This document shows positions 48,275 to 64,000 of a stretch of DNA of 64,000 bases, in pieces. Location of the stretch: the NCBI GenBank assembly GCA_036971475.1, contig JBAIZL010000001.1, positions 108,576,350 to 108,640,349 on the forward strand, written 5' to 3'. Position 1 is the first letter of the stretch, and each line of letters opens with the position of its first letter. The notes beneath the pieces were generated by a model, which ran no database searches, was not told the origin of the DNA, and saw only the letters and a list, made by a program, of their open reading frames with translations. This stretch comes from Prosapia bicincta (Eukaryota; Arthropoda; Insecta; Hemiptera; Cercopidae). The position numbers and the translations under genes are program-made.

Positions 48275-51200
48275 TATAACTTTATCTACAGGAAATATAA
48301 TTACAAAATATAATATCATTTTTAATATTTGACAATGCTTTTGTTTCACTTTCTACAAATTCTTATAAGACTATACAAGTGTACAGCTAAATATAAAACC
48401 TATAATTATTATAGATTTTACAGTTTCAATATAAATCCTATAAATATAATAGATTTTGCAGTACAATAATGTCGTATACTGAAACGATAGTATTCTGTTT
48501 CACGACTTTTCAAAAAAAAAGTTCAAGAAAATTTAAAATTGTAACTGAAAAAATAAAGTAGTACATTAGCGAAGGTCGTTGCTATTTAAAACCTATTATT
48601 ATAATCCGTTATTGGAATGGCCAGAGGCGAAATTGAACAATGTGCTGCTAGGACCAGCACGACACCCTCCGGCTCACACACAAAGTTAGTGGAAACAGTT
48701 TGAAACCTTGCCAACCGTTGGCACCTCCGTCACGCCCTATATCTACTTCCACTTTATGTTTGCTTAATGTATCTGTAGTACTTAGTTAAATAACTCATTG
48801 ACAAAGAGGTTAAACACTCATTGAAGACGCAACACTACGTTTGTGTGTTAAATGATAAAATCTAAGAAGCAGATTGAATCTCTGTGTATCACAATACTCT
48901 GCTTGAAATTTTGTGTCATACTACCTTGTTTTTTTCTAGAATGTTTAGTTAGATTACACTAAACTTTTTATTTGTAAAGTTGCTTTGTAAATGAACTTTA
49001 AAATAAATCTATTGAACTTTACTTAAATTGCATGTTTTATAAAGTTAATAAACTATTACAATTTATTTCAACCTCAGTTTCAGAATTGTTAGATTTGATT
49101 TTATTAGTTTATAAATTATTCTAAATAATTCTCTTCTTTCTCGTTGAAATACAATTCAATTTTATTACAACCAAAAATACCGTACTTTACAGAGGCATTT
49201 TTAACGTATTTTAACAGCCAAAACGTTCACTATAACAAATATAGAAAAATAAAAGTGACACATTAACAATCGAATAAACTGCATATTTCTGGTGAAAGAC
49301 TACCAACATCTAGATGTAGACCATATAAATAATATTAGATCTCATAAATTTATTATTCACTACCCTTAAATTTGCATTAAATATAAAATCTAATTGCACC
49401 AATTCACTACCATTATTTTATGTATTAATAAGCATATTAATCTTTTGAATCGAATTTAGGAAAATGAAACATAAACCATTAGATTCTATTGAAATAAAAG
49501 AAATCGTATTTTATAAAACTGTTCTCTTTACTTCTAAACAAAAGAAATCCTGTTCAGAGGATATTTTTGGAACGTGTAGTAAAATGCAGGAAGTAATAAA
49601 GGCCCTTCACTAGTGACGACAGTCATGTATTATAGGATGGAGCAACATAAAATTAGAAACGTGAAGGGCGTGTTTTTAAAATAACAGGTGTGGAAAAGTG
49701 AATTTTAACTTGTGCAACTATATTCAACCTTTTAAAAACGCAAGCATACTTTTTTTAAATTACTTTATAGAAATTTTAAATATGAAATCAAAATGTAATT
49801 ATTTATGGTTGTTAAATGCTCATGTACAGTCCCAACATGTATCACCACACCCTAATGAACCCAACCTCAAACTTGTAACTTCCACCGGGGGACCAGTGGC
49901 ATTCCCTAGGCCCTAGACGGTGCTACGGATATATATCCCATTTAATACCGTTATTTTGCAAATGAGTTTGGTTGTGTCAAACCTACATTTCTTAAGAATA
50001 ATAATATTATTACTCTAACGTGAAAGATAATATTCCTTAGTTGTATAGATCTGTGATGCATTGTTAATTGTTTCATGTGAAATCCTTCGCTTGAAAAACT
50101 AAAAGCGGGTCTCAGAACTTTAGGCAAGTCCATGCAGATAGTTTTATCACACACATTACCAGAGAGTATAGTTTGTCTTTTAAGACTACTCAGTAAAAGT
50201 TCATAAAATACTGTTCGATAATTTTAGAATTAAAGTTAAACCGTTCATAAATAACTTAGGTTGAAGAATTTGAAAGAAAGAAGTAAATTTATTATAATAT
50301 ATCTGTGTATTAATATAAAAACAGTCCATGTCTTGTAAAGCTAGACATTGTGCCCCACCTGAGGGAGGGTATGTCATTTGCAAGGGCCGCGGTCGTGACA
50401 CAATGGTAAGTTAAGTAATTATATAAAAATATAATATTACAAAATTCTAAAACACTAGCATATTATCTTTGATTTCCTGCTTCGATCTTCGGAGCCTAAC
50501 GTATCAGTGATATTACAGGTTCTCAGGTAAAACAACCTTTACACAAAAATATAATAATCGTATTTTCCTAGGTTACCTTAAAGAGGACGAAATGAAAGAG
50601 CGTGATGAAAACAACATAGATTCTAAAAACAAAATATATTTAAAAAATATGATCCTGAAAATTACATGATGTAAATTGAAAGAAATTATAGAACTATTTG
50701 AGAGAAAACTGGGTGATTACTACTCGATGTAGAGGCTAGATAGTTGGCCTATATTTGTCAGTTGTGGCAATACAAAAATCGACCTGAACGTTGTCAAAGT
50801 CAACACATAAAGAAAAAAAATTGCTATTTTTGCATTTTCAAAACAATAGAATGCATTTGAAACATTTTACTTGAAACAAGGGTTGAAGGTGAACAAGACA
50901 CAACAACATTATTATAACTAGATAATGAGATTTAAACGCCCTCCCTCAACGTAATTTATACGGGCATAATTATAACGTAATATTGACATTAGGTTAGGGA
51001 GCTTCAAAAACAATTCACGTTTGTAATTAATTGCATAAATTTGTCAGGAACAACCCTGGAGAAGAAACACCTCTTCCCCAAAGCATTTATTAAACATACT
51101 TACGTGATTATTCAATTTTGTTTAAATTTGGATTATATAAAAGGAACTGAATCGTCTTGTTTTTGGTAGTTTGTCAATGTACTACATTTTATAAATAAAT

Positions 51201-51888
51201 ACACGTAATGCAAAGTCAGATATTTGATGCAATATTTCTCATAGTAATCAAACAAGTATTATATTTTTCTATATAAAAATTTTTATTTTTGCAAACCTTT
51301 CATACAGCAAACATAAAATTTATTTGCGTTTAAGCAAAAATTAAGGTTGTACAAATTTTATAACGATTTTAAAATCATTTTGGAAGATAGAGTAATATTT
51401 CTTAATTCATCTAGATTTAAGTATCAAAATTAAAATTTTTCAAATGGGACATAAATTATCACTTTGCCTAGTGACAAATAATAAATAAACTAGTGGAAGA
51501 TATTTGTAGCTGTAGTTAATTAATGTGAGACATCGACCAAAAACAAAAAAGATAAACTAATATTGTGAACATAAATTCCATTCCAAAAGAGAATACTAGA
51601 GATCGTTTGCCTGATCAATCTAACCATTGTTTCCAACACTTTTTACTTCAGAGTTTGTAGTTATATATAACGGAAATTTCCAGTCAGGAAACAGAAAAAC
51701 CGTTGTCAAACCTTCACAGGTCAGATGTTTTTGTTGTTCATATTTAATACGTTGATGTCTAGGTAATAGTAAATTTAAAACTATCGTTTAAATATAACAC
51801 TTTAAAGAAATGTATTATTTTAATTCAGGTATACGTAAACATCATAAAAAGTTTCACTGCAATAAGTATCGCACCGCTCATTATAGAC

Positions 51889-51890
<2 letters not shown>
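48275..51890. other. AT-rich DNA, no gene seen
   Basis: Slightly GC-richer patches at about 48615-48740, 49850-49930 and 50335-50405 may be bits of old repeats; none could be assigned. Confidence 0.45.

Positions 51891-51936
<46 letters not shown>
51891..51936. repeat. (TA)n microsatellite
   Basis: TA run. Confidence 0.9.
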
Positions 51937-51938
<2 letters not shown>

Positions 51939-52856
51939 CTTTTTGTTTATAATTGGAATTAATAATTAATAATTTTAAGAAAAATACATAATCCTATTGA
52001 TAATGAAAGTACTTTCTCAACAGAAATACAAAATAATAAGATTTTGTGTTATGACAGAAATTCTACAAATTTAGTGGCGTAATTTACAATCAATATATAG
52101 CTACGCATAACCGAGCCATAGCAAATGAGTCATATTTAGGTATTTGTTGTAATATTTGTACCTAAAATGTTTTAAATAGTTGTTTACGAATAAACAAAAG
52201 TACAACTTTTGACCGTTGACCAACATTTCAGGTACATTCTGGACAATATTCTGAATATTTTAGAATATACAAATCTTTATTACTTCCTAAAACTTTGGGC
52301 CTTGTCATTTCCGAAGTTATATCTTTAATAAATCTCTCTATTATTTGTGTCTGACCCAGTAACATATTTCTTACAGTTAATGTATACCCGTATGTTTCAA
52401 CCCTTTTTACATTTTTGTAATTCAATTTCTTGCAGTTCCAGCTGTTACACCATCTATACCACTCAAACATGTTCGATTTGTAACAATTTCTTTGTAATAC
52501 TTGTCTTTATTGTATTATTAAACAATATCTAATCACAAAACTAAAGAACTTGAGAACACGAGAGTCTAAACCCACGATACAAAGCGATGCTGAGTATGGA
52601 TACAGGGTCCATACAATTGTCCCATTCCTGCTAGATAATATTGTGACTTAGAAATGTCTTAGATTACCCAGGGAGGCAAATATATAAAACGTTGGCCAGC
52701 TATACTGGGTCCTTGAGTAATGGACAGTTTTCTGTCTTTGTTTAGTTGTGCATTGTTTTGCATTGTTATCGCCTGCCAATTATAAAAAAACTACTTTAAT
52801 CTATTTTCTCAGTATTGTGAAGGACTCACTCATGCGCAAAGAGTGAACCGACTTTC
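51937..52856. other. AT-rich DNA, no gene seen
   Basis: An 80-codon minus-strand frame at 52228-52470 has no recognised domain. Confidence 0.5.
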
Positions 52857-52867
52857 TCTCTCTCTCC

Positions 52868-52932
<65 letters not shown>
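52857..52932. repeat. (CT)n(TA)n microsatellite
   Basis: A short CTCTCTCT tract then a TA run of about 60 bp. Confidence 0.9.
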
Positions 52933-53890
<958 letters not shown>

Positions 53891-56193
53891 GTTACGTATA
53901 AGATATCAGGTAATTTACTTATAAATATTTCTATAAAAATATAAACACTTTCCCTTATGCCAATTTTTAATTCTTTTAACCTATGTGGAATTAGTTCTGA
54001 ATTAAATAATGTTTGGAGACATTAGTTGAAAGGGAAGTTAATTTGGTGGATCTGATGCTAGTTTGGATTTATATATTTCCATGTGTGTATTAATTGTTGT
54101 TTTTCCTGTTCCTTTCATTAGCCTTCATCTTTTTGAGCCCAATAGAACTCATATTAATATCGTTTTACTAAATTTGTTGCTACTATTTGGTATCAGTATT
54201 TGCGTTTCTGGTTATTATTGGTGTTTACAAGTTTGTATTTCTGATTTCAGTTTGTGTGAAAACGCAGTAAATATTTCGTTTTCATTCTAATTGTGTGGAA
54301 TATTTTATTTCTAAATTTATCATGTTTAACGTATACTTTTATTAGTACTAAATATTTTGGAATATATTGTCTAAATATTAGGACCCATTTTTCCCTTTTC
54401 CCCTTTTTGATTACTAGGCATACTTTGACAACGCTATATTCATTAGTCTACTATACATAAGTTTATGCATTCGGGGATGTTTGAATAATCGAGTGTTTAC
54501 TACTTCTTCGATGTGATCTCTGAATATTGTAAAGTGACGTTTGTCGGCGAGCTTAGATTTGTTAACGTATACAAAATTATTATTTTTTTTCTATTTCAGA
54601 TTTGACATTGATGTTTCTGTTTATTTATTTGCGCTAGAATTTGATTAAGATTTTTGTCTAGAATATTGTTATAAATAGCTCAGGCAGAATTCTACACTAA
54701 AGCACACCACACTACACTAATACCTCAAGTGTTAGACATGTATGTCACAGAGTAGGCTTTGAACTTGTGACTGAGTAAACATTTGGTTATTTACTATGCT
54801 GATTTGGGAGTCTTTAAAATAATTATTTTGAGTATTAAAATAAAATTATATTTTTAGTAGGTATATACTAATTTATATTAATGTAATTTTAATGCATTAA
54901 TATTTAATTAACGCATTTTATATTAATGTAGGTAGGCTACATTAAAAGATCCTAAAAAATTTCACTCAGAAGATGTAAATACCCTGCTTTGAATAGTAGA
55001 AATAATGATATTGGCAGGGTTTTATTGTATAATTTAAGAGATAAATTTAAGTATTTAGAAATTTAATGATAGTAAAAGTAGAAATTACCTAAAAAATGAA
55101 AGTCCAAAAATGCCAAGTCGTACAACATTAAAGAAAATTCTCTCTCAGGTTAATAATAGAGATTATATTCGGATTCATTAAAACCTGAATGTTCCTGCCA
55201 AAAATAGATTTAATTATAAAGGTTTAGCGCATACGGTGAGTTGCGATCTTTGCTTGTCATATAGCTTTTGTCTAGTGCGAACCCTTTTACTTTAAAAAAG
55301 TGTATCACTTACACAAACTCAAGTACTTATTACTTATTGTATGATCCATTCTTAGGTATAACCTTATGGTTTCAATAAATAATCATAGTCTATTAATTAA
55401 ATTAAATAAATGTTTTAGAATCACTCACACTATACTATGTGCACTACATGAAAACGTACTATTGCCTTATCTCTCCTAATGTGCGCTGTTTACAAATAAC
55501 CATTACATACTCATATAATGCTCTGACCTTGTGACTGTAGGACGGACTTTGGTAGAGAATTATCAGTAATGGGCAAATCTTCAATATTAAGCGTTCTTTT
55601 TTGTCCTATGTTTCACCTGTAGTCTACATCCATTTGTTTTCTTTATAATTTAAAAAGTTCTTTATAAAACTGAAACAGAGAGATTCTATCTCTAAGTAGA
55701 ATCGTTTTGCGTATATCTGTATTCGTCGTCTTATGACAGTTTGAAGTAGTTTTCAAACACTAATGTTACCATCGTCTATTTTGTCCAGTTCATTCGATTC
55801 GTGTATTGTAGGATATAATGTTATTAATCATGGGCATCTTATGGATATTTTCATCATATATTCATCAAGCCTACATTTCACTCTCAACTTGGCTTCATTC
55901 TTTGATGCCTTTGATATTATTTTACATCATTGATTGCTCACTTTGGGATTGATGTTCGTTAACCTCTGTCGATTGCCTCTAAACTTCATATAAAAACTTG
56001 TTTATGCGCCGAATATCGTAACTTTACACTTAATTAGTCATGTCGGCATGTTTAGAAATAAGACAGCGCGGGTGTCGTTGAATGGTATCCATGCAGCTTA
56101 TGCTGGCATGAAAGAAATCGCAAGAAAACCTCGTACTATGATATTGTGGTTGAAGATTAGCTGTGGTAAATAGATCGTATGTGCACACGCTTA
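53891..56193. other. AT-rich DNA, no gene seen
   Basis: A 75-codon hydrophobic frame at 54063-54290 is AT-driven and unconvincing. Confidence 0.5.
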
Positions 56194-56262
56194 CACACTC
56201 ACCCACACACACACATACACACACACGCGCACATATATGTATATATACGTGTGTATGTGTAC

Positions 56263-56332
<70 letters not shown>
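56194..56332 (+). repeat. (CA)n(TA)n compound microsatellite
   Basis: CACACA with CGCG interruptions, then a TA run that abuts the snapback. Confidence 0.9.
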
Positions 56333-56334
<2 letters not shown>

Positions 56335-56520
56335 ATTTCACTTATGTACTTAAACAAGAATCTTACTTGGTATTTATGCGAGTACTTTCAGAGACTAGTA
56401 AGTGCCTCCATCTTCCGGCATCTAGGCCCTTCCGGCATGGAAGCACTTACTAGTCTCTGAAAGTACTCGCATAAATACCAAGTAAGATTCTTGTTTAAGT
56501 ACATAAGTGAAAGTGATAAG
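56330..56520. mobile_element. Near-perfect snapback between (TA)n arrays
   Basis: Arms 56330-56410 and 56438-56520 are inverted copies with about two mismatches. The 27-bp centre has CTTCCGGCA twice. No hammerhead-like core was found in it. Confidence 0.9.
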
Positions 56521-56554
56521 TGTATACAAGAAAACAGTGTTGCATAATCTACAA

Positions 56555-61248
<4,694 letters not shown>

Positions 61249-61298
61249 ATAATTAAAGAATAAAAATATGGTACAACTCACAAATATACAATTTTTTA

Positions 61299-61344
61299 TT
61301 TCAAACGCGTTTCAACGACTAATTTCTCGTCATCCTCAGTGAAA
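61299..61344 (-). ncRNA. Hammerhead-ribozyme-like motif (left arm)
   Basis: Minus strand: TTTCA (stem I), CTGAGGA, spare T, GACGA with TCGTT (stem II, one G-U), GAA, ACGCGT (self-complementary stem III), T, TGAAA closing a 5-bp stem I. All core positions are met. Confidence 0.5.
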
Positions 61345-61364
61345 ATACACAAATGAAATTAACT

Positions 61365-61368
<4 letters not shown>

Positions 61369-61410
<42 letters not shown>
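61369..61410. repeat. (TA)n inside the snapback
   Basis: TA run between the left arm and the tip; the right arm has a shorter one at 61499-61511. Confidence 0.9.
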
Positions 61411-61415
<5 letters not shown>

Positions 61416-61524
61416 CACAACCTATAAAGATTTAGCAAAAGTAAAAACAAAAGTGAAAATCGTTTTTACTTTTGCTAAAACTTTATAGGTTATGTTTAAT
61501 ATATATATATTTTTAGTTGTGTAT

Positions 61525-61570
61525 TTTCACTGAGGATGACGACAAATTAGTATTTGAAACGCGTTTGAAA
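61525..61570 (+). ncRNA. Hammerhead-ribozyme-like motif (right arm)
   Basis: Same as the left arm, core and stems I and III intact, but stem II is weakened (GACGA faces TATTT). Confidence 0.45.
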
Positions 61571-61620
61571 TAAGAAATTGTATATTTGTGAGTTGTACCA
61601 TATTTTTATTCTTTAATTAT

Positions 61621-64000
61621 AACTTTCACTCACAAGCCAGCTCGAATATTATTTATATGAAAATGAATGTTCACTAAAATATTTTTGCAATATGCTCTAG
61701 GCTTATATAAATATTTCGATCTATGTATTGACTGTTTAATTAGGTTTGTCTTCGATACAATTTTACCAGAAAATTAAGGATTAATAAAATAATTCTTACA
61801 AAATTATTGTTTACTTCAGGACATTTATTGACCAATGATTTTTCGATTATTATTGCTAATGTAACTAGGTCAATGCACACATTTTATCTTTGATTACAGT
61901 CTGGCATTGGATGTATATTTATTATAATATGAGTTTAGATATTTCTAACTCCACAAATCCTGTGAATTCGTTTTCTTTCAGGAAGTATCAGATATTAATT
62001 TGTCGATTTATTTTTATGGTATAGAACTTTAAAACTAAAGTTGGCAACAAAGACGATAAATATCCTATTCAATGAACTAAATGTATTGGGAGATTTTAAA
62101 CTCTTGAAGTCCTTACACAGTTTAATATAAAATAATGGAGAAAGAAATTCTTCGAATATATGGCTTAAATACAAAGAAATTGGCTCTCATTACGTTAGGT
62201 GATTCACTTAAAGTAGTCTTAAACTATTATTTAAGTGATTAATACAATAAAGTAAAAATATGGTAAAAATATAGTCTTAGTGACGTTGGTTACATTTTTT
62301 TTTAAATTACTCGTTTTAATACGTAGAATACGAATATCAACCGTTTTTCCGCGAAAAATATGAAAGTTTTATTTTCACATTTTAAATGTTAGTCTGTAAT
62401 GGCATTTAGGCCTATTGCGTGAAATGGGAGCGAAGTAGCTAAAGGGCACTGCACTGCGTCTAAATTTTGTTTTATGCATTACTATATACCTATATTAATA
62501 TATACCTACGAAGTATCCAGTCAGGATAGATTTGGTTATAATTTTATTCAACATTACTATGTAGGTAAATAGTAATTTTGTTTAAAATTAAAACCAAAAG
62601 TTAAAGATTTAGATTTTAGTTGTTGGTGGAGTGGGAGAAACTACACGACCAATCAAAAGGCAGTATTTGCCTTCGATTGCTTCGCCATCTGGGATTAGTT
62701 AATATGACAATTTACATACATCACCAAGATTGTCTGGGAAAGAAATCAATGTTTAGGCCTAATGCTCGTTCCGCACCTCAGCTTCATAAGATTGTTTAAC
62801 ATTCACTTAACAATTTGTGCGCATTCAGGGTCTCCCAACAAACTGTTGACAACTTCCATAATATATATTTACGAATTTTTTTTTCTTTAAGACCTACAGA
62901 CACACACCTTCCGTTCGGTCAAACTGTTTCCTGTGTCTCCACTGCCATGATAGGACAATATGAGCATAATACTAGCTTCCCTGTATTAAATGGCTGACGT
63001 CACACAGAAACTAATAAACTTCTGTCTTCTAGGAAACTCAATCTGATTGGCTCAACAGCAGCTAAATTAAAGTAATTAGGCCTAAGTACTGTTTTGTAAT
63101 TGCATCGTTCAAATCTCCCAGCATCACTATCCCAAAACATGTCTTTGTTTTTATTCATGTGACTGAAGTGCTCGTATAGTGTTTAAATACATTATTAATT
63201 GGTTTTAATAGAATTGCTCTTTTGTCTGGTGAATGCTGCCAAAGTAGTACAGAACTGCTTATTTAATTAACTATATCATTAATATTACTTGATGCCTTGT
63301 AGACACATGATGTATAACACTACATTTACTTGGGTTTCAGTATTGTTTCAAGGACAAAGTTATAGGGATGCTAATAAATTATGTTTCTAGAGCATTAATA
63401 AATTATGTTTATATGTGACGTCATCATGATTGTTCTTATATAGCAATTAGATGGTACTTGTGTTACGAAAGCATAATGACTTTATAGTGTTTCACATTCT
63501 TTATTTGTAGAAATTATTCAATCATAATTTCTAGTTTTATTAATCCAGGTAATTACATTACCTATTTCTTAGTAATTTGCCCTCTTTTATGCGTTAAATG
63601 GTTACCTTTTGCTTTATTTTATTGAATATCTGGGGTATTCAGCTTGAGCCACCCACAGAAATCTTTCTGAAAAAGGTTTACAAAAAAATACCTTTAGGAA
63701 GAAAAAAAGTTATTTTAAAGTTGATTAATAATAAAACTTAAATAGAATATCAACTCTCTCACTTGCAATTTCCTAAATAGATGTATGGCAGATTGTGAAC
63801 CTAGATAGATAGGTGACACTAACATTTAGTAAGTCATACAATTTTATGAGAAGCTTTGGACAAATAATTAACTAGTATATTCAACCTTTTGTTGAGCTTA
63901 GGATTTTTTTAAACCTAGTTGTGATTTTGGAAACCAGGCTAACTCAAACATAAATAGCAGGTGTTCGATATTCCAAACATAAGACACATTTGGAAAATAA
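61621..64000. other. AT-rich DNA with one dispersed-repeat copy
   Basis: Apart from the segment at 62501-62560, no gene or element was recognised. The 62630-63060 stretch is a little richer in GC but has no readable domain. Confidence 0.45.
62501..62560 (-). repeat. Dispersed repeat, inverted copy
   Basis: Reversed, it matches 7801-7855: ATTATAACCAAAT, TCCTGACTGGA, ACTT, AGGTATA. Confidence 0.65.

Larger units (their letters stand above)
61249..61620. mobile_element. Snapback with two complete hammerhead-like arms
   Basis: A 372-bp palindrome. Outer arms 61249-61368 and about 61501-61620; TA tracts lie inside both arms, longer on the left (61369-61410); an inner palindrome at about 61411-61498 forms the tip. 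No protein is encoded. Confidence 0.9.

Noticed and set aside
52228..52470. 80-codon minus-strand frame
   Set aside because: No recognisable domain; no partner exons seen.
54063..54290. 75-codon frame resembling a membrane protein
   Set aside because: Hydrophobicity is a by-product of T-rich sequence; no ATG in the first codon.

Overview
The window looks like a gene-poor, AT-rich piece of an insect (arthropod) nuclear genome. No host protein-coding gene, rRNA or tRNA could be supported. What can be read is almost entirely mobile DNA and simple repeats. The lineage evidence is indirect: BEL/Pao, pogo/Tigger, piggyBac and RNase H-bearing non-LTR elements, many snapback elements, and long (TG)n and (TA)n arrays. 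A hemipteran is my guess, nothing more.

Layout: 1.58-3.31 kb holds a 5'-truncated, frameshifted non-LTR retrotransposon on the minus strand. 6.46-7.58 kb is a foldback element with arms of about 310 bp. 9.08-9.29 kb is a 22-bp minisatellite. 10.05-10.82 kb is LTR-like. 11.07-11.27 kb is a snapback element. 14.1-14.9 kb contains a diverged direct duplication. 15.30-21.72 kb is a full-length BEL/Pao retrotransposon with both LTRs and a CCTAC target duplication; its pol frame is interrupted at 20.50-21.02 kb by a 520-bp palindromic MITE with a TA target duplication. 24.53-25.48 kb is a short piggyBac element with TTAA ends and a decayed transposase piece. 28.57-28.77 and 30.86-31.08 kb are snapbacks. 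32.94-37.07 kb is a diverged inverted-repeat region bounded by (TG)n arrays. 43.25-43.73 kb is a decayed reverse transcriptase. 44.56-48.27 kb is a pogo/Tigger transposon carrying a broken transposase and what looks like a nested LTR plus primer binding site. 56.33-56.52 and 61.25-61.62 kb are further snapbacks beside (TA)n arrays. The rest is AT-rich DNA in which I see nothing recognisable.

The most interesting signal is shared by four of the snapback elements (11.1, 28.6, 31.0 and 61.3 kb). At or near the inner part of an arm each has the order: short strand, CTGANGA (or one change from it), one spare base, a hairpin, GAA, a self-complementary or nearly self-complementary A...T segment, one T or C, then a strand complementary to the first. 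This is the architecture of a type I hammerhead ribozyme with a palindromic stem III. The stems differ in sequence between the four elements but keep their pairing. Hammerheads of this sort are known from Penelope-like retroelements, so these hairpins may be inverted ends of such elements. Two loci (11.1 kb and both 61.3 kb arms) keep all core bases; the others have single core changes.
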